Assembly: GCF_901000735.1 (NCBI RefSeq)
Contig: NC_081543.1
Coordinates: 25,873,515-25,937,514 of the forward strand
DNA: 64,000 nucleotides
Origin: Corylus avellana
Lineage: Eukaryota > Streptophyta > Magnoliopsida > Fagales > Betulaceae
Direction of reading: 5' to 3'
In this document: piece after piece, positions 57,042 through 64,000 of the stretch
How the letters are laid out: each line of letters opens with the position of its first letter
Position numbering within the stretch: position 1 is the stretch's first letter
The notes under the pieces: generated by a model
Database searches by the model: none
What the model saw: the letters and a program-made list of their open reading frames with translations, nothing else
What the model was told of the DNA's origin: nothing
Made by a program: the position numbers and the translations under genes

Positions 57042-57051
57042 GCGCGCCAAT
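57042..57051 (-). promoter_or_regulatory. E2F-like site before SPO11-2
   Basis: ATTGGCGCGC on the minus strand fits the E2F consensus WTTSSCSS, 48 bp before the start codon. E2F sites mark many S-phase and replication genes. Function here is inferred from the motif alone. Confidence 0.45.
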
Positions 57052-57098
57052 CACAAATTTCAAATTTCTCCGCGAGCACGTACGGTCCGCTCCACAAA

Positions 57099-60093
57099 AT
57101 GGAAGATCTACGTGAATCCTCGATGCGGTTCTTCTCCGATCAAAACCTTTGCTACGCCGATATCGTCTCTCCTTCTGAGGTAACAATTTCTTCATCATCA
57201 TCATTGCTCATTCTGTTTGGTTTGGTCCAAATTCGAAATTTTTTGGTTCAGGTTCGAGCGAGAATCGAAGTGACGGTGCTGAATTTCCTCAGAATCTTGA
57301 CCGCTCCTGCTCCTGCAATTTCCGATCTGTCTCTGGTACTTCTATCAATCATTCAATATTTGACTTCATTGTGCTGCTTGATTAGCATCCTTTGCTTGGT
57401 TGCTGTGAAACCTCAGGAAAGGAGAGAGGAAAATTGAATTTAGGAAATGTTTAGGTTTTCATTTCTCGGTGCACTTTCTCAGCAACCAAACGGACATTAA
57501 GTTGAAATTTTTCTGTCAATTATTTGACAGATCAGTAGAGACTCGAGCAATAGCCGAGTGAGTGAAGGGCTGTTGACTCAAGTGTCATGGATTTTCCTCT
57601 CTCACTCGTTTTGCACAAGGTCTTTGATGAGAGCCAATACCGCTAAAGCCTTCATTCGAGGTATTAATTTCAATCGAATAATATCTTTCGCTTCTTGCTC
57701 TACAATAATGAGCTCGAAGATTATAATGTCATTTTTGTTTTCATTTTTCTACGTGATAGTGTGGAAGGTGATGGAGATGTGCTTTCGGATTCTGGTGCAA
57801 GAAAAACGCGTCACGCAGAGGGAGCTCTTCTACAAATTGCTTTGTGATTCGCCGGATTATTTTACCTCTCAATTGCAGGTTAACAGAACAATCCAAGGTT
57901 AATTGTTTGTGATTTTCTGACATTTTATGAATCACGATCCTCTAGATTTTATAAAATAATTTTATATTAGAGTTCCTAAAATGTTAACAATTATTTTTAA
58001 ATTAGATTATTCGGTTTTATGTTTTCACAGTATTTATCTTTTTTTTAAAAGACTCTTAATTTTTTTCGTAATTCATTTCATTTACATACTTATAATTTAG
58101 CTGTTTCTAAGTTACTTAGTAAATGTGTAACAGATGTTGTAGCATTGCTTCGGTGCAGCCGATTTAGTCTTGGAATCATGGCATCCAGCCGAGGACTTGT
58201 TGCCGGGCGCTTGTTGCTGCAGGCACGTTAATTATCCAATTTTCGTCTTAGTTTTATTAATTGTAGTGAAAAGATGCCCCATGTTTGAAATCAATCCAAC
58301 AAATTAACTTGCCGTTTTCTTTGTTATCTGGGTTTTTTTTTTTTTTTTATTTATTCAATTTGTTATCTGGGGTTGAATTGCTTAGCTTTTTTTTTTTGGA
58401 TGAATTGCTTAGCTTTAAACCTTCAGCTTGAGCAGCGAGCTTGTGTTATTTATCATATAAAGACTCTTAGAGAATTATTAATTCTTGTATACTATCAATG
58501 CATTGTTTCAACAATGCATTGATACTTGGTCACTACTTTAGGGTGCCCGAATAATTGCTAGCAATGCGAATCTCACTTATTTCAGACAGCTTTTATATGG
58601 TCAGGAAATGAGCTGAGCATATGGGCCCTGCTGCCCTCCACTCTATGAATTCGGGCATCTAAGTGCAGCAAATCCTCTTCTTGATAGCGTAGACGACCAG
58701 TTTTTAAGTTTGTTTAACTCTTCTAAGTCATTTTGCCCAATGCTAGCAACTCATGCATATAGATTGGTCACTGAAAGTGTTCTAGACTCATGAGTCGTGA
58801 CCTCAGATGAAAAGTTGTTTAGCAGATCATATTAGCAAATGTTTGTGGCTGTTTTTACCTTAATTGGCCATGATTTGATACTGCTTTCTTTTGCTTTGCG
58901 ATGAAAAAACGCATACAATATGTAACTTATTTTCCAGTTCCATCTCTTTGTAAAATGCATAGGAGCCAAATCAAGAGGTTGTGGATTGTTCTGCATGTGG
59001 ATCATCTGGGCATCCTATTTCTGGTGACCTGAGTTTGCTAGAGAAGTTGGTTTTGAAGACAGATGCACGGTACATCATTGTAGTGGAAAAGGTAGTAGTT
59101 TCTTTGCTCATATTCTCAAGCAACACCTTCTGATGGCTCTTTCTATTTTCCATGCGACACTTAATATGTTGGGTACTTGCATTGTATAGCACGCAATATT
59201 CCAGCGGTTGGCAGAGGATTGCATATTCAATCAAATTCCAAGCATTCTTATCACGGCCAGAGGGTACCCAGATATTGCCACAAGGTAAGTTTTGAACATG
59301 TCACTCCACTGGAGCTTAAGCTCCAATAGCTAGGCGCTTCTTTCCTAAAATCTTCCATTGTTGCTTCATTATGGATTGGTCTCAACCTTAATTATGAGGT
59401 CTGACATAGGTTTCTTCTTCACCGATTGAGCCGGGCTTTTCCACACTTGCCGATTTTAGCACTGGTTGATTGGTATGGGCAAACTTTTCTCTTTGCCACC
59501 TCAAGAGTTACTTGTTAGCACTCAATTGTAACTTCCAGAAACAACTTTAAAGGAATCCAGCCGGATTAGCTATACTTTGCACCTTCAAATATGGAAGCAT
59601 AGGGATGGGCCTGGAGGCATACAGATACGGTAATTTCTTGTTATATCATATGCTAAATTGCACCTACTTTCTCCTTTAGTAAAGTGTAAAATGTAAATGC
59701 CAAATGCATTTAGCTTGCAATGTGAAATGGATGGGACTTCGAGGAGATGATTTACAGCTGATATCTGAACAATCTATGGTTCCATTGAAGCAGCGGGACC
59801 TGCAAATTGCTAAAAGCTTGATGTCCTCAGAAATCTTACAGGTAAACTACCCAGCACCACACAACTTAGGCCCTTTTCATTTTTCCCTAACAACGTCCAA
59901 GAAGGTTGAGCCTATCTTCTGGAAAATTGTTAATATAGTACAAACTGGTATTTGGCAGGAGACCTATAGAGAAGAGCTGGCAGTGATGGTTGAACGTGGC
60001 CAGAGAGTAGAAATCGAAGCTCTGTACTTCCATGGGTACGATTATTTGGGGAAGTACATAGCAAAGAAAATTGTTCAAGCCAATTACATCTAA
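57099..60093 (+). CDS. SPO11-2: meiotic recombination protein SPO11-2 (topoisomerase VI A-like)
   Basis: SPO11-2 is one of the two Spo11 proteins that plants use, with a topoisomerase VI B-like partner, to make the DNA double-strand breaks that start meiotic recombination in the nucleus. The eleven exons I read are 57099-57179, 57252-57335, 57531-57660, 57760-57897, 58134-58222, 58963-59091, 59190-59284, 59410-59472, 59553-59629, 59714-59841 and 59959-60093, giving 382 residues, about the family's length. The catalytic tyrosine is Tyr123 in the motif VTQRELFYKLLCDSPDY. The Toprim fold follows, with IIVVEKHAIFQRL (metal-binding Glu) and LALVDWNPAGLAI (Asp). The run MASSRGLVAGR and the C-terminus YLGKYIAKKIVQANYI are characteristic of the SPO11-2 subfamily rather than SPO11-1 or TOP6A. 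Nine introns are GT-AG, but intron 5 appears to start with GC (58223). A CACTA element ends 168 bp upstream. The downstream gene is convergent. Confidence 0.95.
58223..58962 (+). other. apparent GC-AG intron in SPO11-2
   Basis: The exon ends CTGCAG and the intron begins GCACGT; the next exon opens GAGCCAAAT. This joins LLLQ to EPNQEVVDC without frame change and keeps the conserved LQEP junction. The only nearby GT (at 58227) would add four bases and break the frame. Confidence 0.75.
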
Positions 60094-61216
60094 TAATGGT
60101 CCCAAATGGGTATCTATACGAAGAAGATTGCTCAAGGAGATGGAGACAGGCAAATTGCTAGTAAGATAGAAATATGTGAGAACATAGCTATCATGTACAT
60201 GTAATCAGCAGTAGGTTGCAAAGTATCAGTGTATAAGATACGCTAGATACATTTTACTTAAAATGTAGAGAATCCAATTCATGTTGGAGAAAACTGACAT
60301 AGAATTTACCCCATCAAAATGACTGGTTAAAACTACTGTTCAAAACTAATATTGTTGTAGGTTCATTATCTTGCCCACAGTAAGCTTTACCCATAGATGT
60401 CCAGTCACCTGTTGCACCCAACACATTTCAAGGAGGGCCAAATACATCTAAATTTGAGTGGCATTTCACCCTTACTACAACTCATCCGCTGATTCTTCAA
60501 TATTAATTGGTTTAGATCTTCACTTCAAGCTTCATCCTAAACATGGATATATCACTCAAGTTTGGGTCCATAGGCAGTAACAATTGCCCTATAAAAACTT
60601 CCTTTCGCTATAGCTTTGATAGATTCCCTAAACCAAGTCACTACCTATAAGTTGCTGGCTCATTCTTCAGCAAGAATGAGCCCCAAGCTCCTCCCACTAA
60701 TTCGGGGCTTGTGGTTTCATGTTCTATTTTACTCCCTGACAAGAGTTTCTAAGGTCTCCTCAAATTTCCTCCTGCCACAGCTAGGGAAATGGCGAAAAGC
60801 TAACTTAAAATGTCATCTAGTCAGTTCGCATACATAAAGGAAGTATTTAAGAACAGTTAGATCATGGGCCAAAGCAAATGAATATGGTTAAGAAATATCA
60901 GGTTGTTGTAAAATTGGTAGATTCATCTTATTCCATCCAAATCTATAATATGATTTTTTTTTTAAAAAAAAATGAGAATACCATCATCGTAATTGTTTAC
61001 AAGTCTCACCCAAGTAATGACAATGGCCGCTATTACATTTGAGCAAAACAATTAAAGCATAAATTATCACAAAATTCCATATAATTACGACAACGGACCT
61101 AGCAAGGGTCTTGTAAATTAAATGATAATCTAACCTCAGATGCAATACACAGATTCGTACATGCAACATAAATCCCAAGAAAAGAATATGGCATTCCAAA
61201 ATTTGTAGCAAAATTT
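60094..61216. other. convergent intergenic region
   Basis: It lies between the stop codons of SPO11-2 and the minus-strand gene, so it should hold both 3' untranslated regions and poly-A sites. No further gene is seen. Confidence 0.5.
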
Positions 61217-63934
61217 TCAGCCTCTCCTCGACGTAAGACTCACTTTTTTTCCTTCCACGTAGAACTTCTGACTGCCTTCCAGCTGCAATTGCAACCAAAG
61301 ACTTATTGAATTGCACACGAACAAATAAAACAACACTAATATGATGCATCTTAAGGGTCTCAGTTTGTTAATGTTGCCCAAGAGCTGAAACTATTAAAGG
61401 AATTATGAAAATTGGCAAGAAAAGAAAAATCCTTCGGGGCTAAATCATACTTCCATCCAAAATTGTTCCACACTAACTCATCAACCATACCTTTTGTTTT
61501 AAGTAAGCTAGAGCATCTCTCTTTGAAGCAAAATTGGAAAAAACAGAAGATGAGTGTCCATCAATAAGAAGTTTCAGCTGTTTCAGCTTTAATGACTCTC
61601 CAGATACCTGAAATAAGCCCTCAATCAGTGATGAATGAATTTTGAACATTGAATTTACAGTTTTTTGGAGAACTAACCTGACGAAGAAGCTTTTTGCACA
61701 ACTTCTTCAACTTCACTTTAGGTTCATCTGTCCGTTGCTGTTCTGATGAGTCATCATGTTTTCGTTTACCCAAATAACCAAGATCAGAAGAATCTTCATC
61801 TTCGCTATCACTAAATGATGTCTTCTTCCCCTTAAAGTGGCAACCGGCTACTTTTTTTGGCCGGTCCCTAATACCCAGTCCTTGCTTTCCAGTTGTGGCT
61901 TTCTCCTGAAATGATAGCAAACTTATAACAGAACTCAAAAGTCTTAACATTTCTGTGTCATTATGCTGTTCCTTCCTTACACTCAACTAACTTGTCATAC
62001 AACTATAGTAAATAAATCACCCTTCTACAAGATGTGTAGAAAATCCATCAGCATATAGCATTATTAACCAAAAGATCAGCCATTCCTCACTAGTCACTTC
62101 TCATTATTTGCTTCACTTTCAGAAATATGGATAAAATTAAATGATTAAACTAAGAGCAATACAGCATGAACTTTAAAACTTACAATCATTTTCGTTCACA
62201 AAAACAACAGAGTACCTCCTCTGTTCCAAAACCAAAAATAAAAACAAACAAACAAAAATAGGGCTAAAGAGATCCCCAGATATTTGTCCAAAATGAGATT
62301 TGTTTACTTTCCCTAAATAGCTTTTGTCGTCCAATATATATCATTTATGTGGTGAAGGAGTATGTCATATGTTGCAAAGAAAGAGTTTGAAAGAATAAGT
62401 TACATACTTGGACAAGATTGTATAGATTCTCCTGATCATCTTCAAAAAATACAGTTCTCTCATTATGGGTTTGAGCTTCTTCAGTCATCAGTGATTTCTT
62501 TCTTGAAGATTTTGCCCCAAGAAAACCTCCTGAGATAAACCCATATTTATAGCCCCACCATTCTGCAGAAACAACTTCAACTTTGTCTTCTGTCACAATG
62601 TGATAAGGCTATTTCAGTAATAAATGAATTTATCCATCGAGCCAGCAGTAAACAAAAAGATTATGAATAGCAAGTAATTGAGGAAATATAAGGCTTTAAA
62701 TTGAACAGCATACTTTACACATAAATGCAGATAGATTTATTTTCCAACAAACACATTACATAATGCACAAAGTTTCTGAGAAGAACCAGAATTCAAAATA
62801 CCATCTGCAGGTTATACGACAAGATCATGACAAAACATAATGAATGAGAAGAAAAGGAAGGAAATGACTTAAAATTTCAGAGTTTGACGAAGCACCAGCT
62901 CAATCTCTGACAGAAGACAACTACTTAACAAGCCTATCAGCTTTTCTCTATTAGGCATGTAATTGGTAGATATTTTTTATATGGAGCAATATATTAGAGT
63001 ATACACTACACATTCTTCAGATCACCCAAGTCTGATCTCTTTTTCCCTACATCAGATATCTCTCTCGTGTATAGCATTCATCAATGAACTTCTGTGCTCC
63101 CATGGCGGCACCAATGGTTAAAAGTGAAGCAAAAATTATATTTCTGTGTTTACTCGTACATATTTTTTTTCTCGGTGTTACTAATAATACTATTGCAAGG
63201 ATAAACCTCCCAAGCAACATGACTTCCACAAGCAACTGACTTCTGTAGTGAACAATATTATGGCGAGGGTGCACACACAAAGACCTAGTACAACTAAACA
63301 TTCTATAGGAAACTAGCATTTTACTTTTAAGCGTAGTGAAGAAAGTTTTAACCATGTTGTGAAAAAAAAAATGTCATATATAGGAAACTACCATTTCACA
63401 ATAAGAATTCCACCCCCATTATTCAAAACCAATGGACAATTTACAGCTCTATGTCTACTTACACTCCGAATATTACCTTCATCATTAAAAAATTGACTTT
63501 CAGATGGCTCTACTAATTCCAACTCGCCATCTAGATCAGGATTTGTTCCAGGCGACTCCTCAACCTTTTTGACCTAGAGCATACATTCCCAAAGCATTAA
63601 AGTATCAAAAATAATTACAAAGAAGAATGTGGAGACATTAGTTTCGCGAGAACTATGCTTTTTGAGCTTACAAGAATTCCTTCAAGATCCTTAGAAGAAT
63701 AGGCATGGACAAGCTTCCCTCTCTCTCTTTTCTTATACCTAATTATCCCAGAGAAAAATGGACAAAAGCATACAGCATTAGATAATCATCTGTGAACATC
63801 CATAACACCCAACACAGACTTTACACAAAATTGCAACAACCTTCCCTGTGGTCGGGTGGCCTTGACAACTTGACCCTGAACATCATTAGACACATTGGTC
63901 TCAGTGCCGACTTCAGGCGAGCTCTTCTCATCGC
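61217..63934 (-). CDS. D111/G-patch-like nuclear protein, 3' part (runs off the right edge)
   Basis: The seven minus-strand exons I can join in frame are 63934-63841, 63738-63672, 63573-63477, 62589-62408, 61905-61678, 61607-61491 and 61282-61217, giving the last 282 residues. Blocks seen in order are KATRPQGRYKKRERGKL, AYSSKDLEGILVKKVEESPG, EWWGYKYGFISGGFLGAKS, a region with TGKQGLGIRDRPKKVAG and HFKGKK, an acidic serine-rich stretch (SDSEDEDSSD), a lysine-rich helix (KVKLKKLCKKLLRQ), and a short conserved tail ending FYVEGKKVSLTSRRG. These match my recollection of plant D111/G-patch domain proteins thought to act in RNA metabolism. The G-patch itself would be N-terminal, beyond 64,000, and was not seen. 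The lysine and acidic clusters suggest a nuclear location. It is transcribed toward SPO11-2. The family name is moderately sure; the coding status and exon structure are well supported. Confidence 0.75.
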
Positions 63935-64000
63935 CTATCACACAAAAAAAATAATCCTCAGGTTGCATTGAAACATTAAAGTAGCAGCAATACTAAGTCA

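Overview
The window is nuclear DNA of a flowering plant, most likely a eudicot. It is AT-rich, its genes have many short exons with plant-type introns (GT-AG, one apparent GC-AG), and roughly half of the non-genic sequence is recognisable transposon debris. The named genes belong to plant families: class B GH9 endoglucanases, a group IIe WRKY factor, the meiotic protein SPO11-2 and a D111/G-patch-like protein. The species cannot be named from the sequence.

Layout. (1) 1-34,100: three tandem plus-strand GH9 endo-1,4-beta-glucanase genes, each with eight exons and the same splice phases. Copy 1 (1711-8219) is older and diverged, and one intron carries nested transposons. Copies 2 (21148-25804) and 3 (29111-33781) encode the same 517-residue protein and sit in near-identical blocks of about 6.4 kb offset by about 7.97 kb. 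A 100-N assembly gap and a hAT-like element lie between the blocks. Between copies 1 and 2 is about 11 kb of transposon remnants, a SINE with an 18-bp target duplication, a LINE tail and a GATC-rich minisatellite. (2) 34,700-35,480: a degenerate minisatellite around a TA/TG microsatellite. (3) 36,657-38,044: a minus-strand WRKY29/22/27-type gene with two inverted W-boxes in its promoter. (4) 38,160-42,800: non-coding, with fold-back MITEs. (5) 42,850-56,930: two CACTA-type elements. The first is truncated and carries a dead TNP2-type transposase. The second is 9.7 kb, has a CTA target duplication and carries a dead Ptta/En-Spm-type gene. (6) 57,099-60,093: a complete 11-exon SPO11-2 gene whose start codon lies only 168 bp from the second CACTA element. 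(7) 61,217 to the right edge: the 3' part of a convergent minus-strand gene resembling plant D111/G-patch proteins.

The genes do not form a pathway. The endoglucanases would act on cell-wall glucan, the WRKY factor in defence or senescence transcription, and SPO11-2 in meiotic double-strand break formation. The strongest themes are structural: recent or artefactual gene duplication, insertions that can be dated by presence or absence between the endoglucanase copies, and a transposon in the proximal promoter of a meiotic gene. I found no convincing previously undescribed biochemical system. All exon boundaries were read by eye from splice signals and family similarity, and no database search was run.
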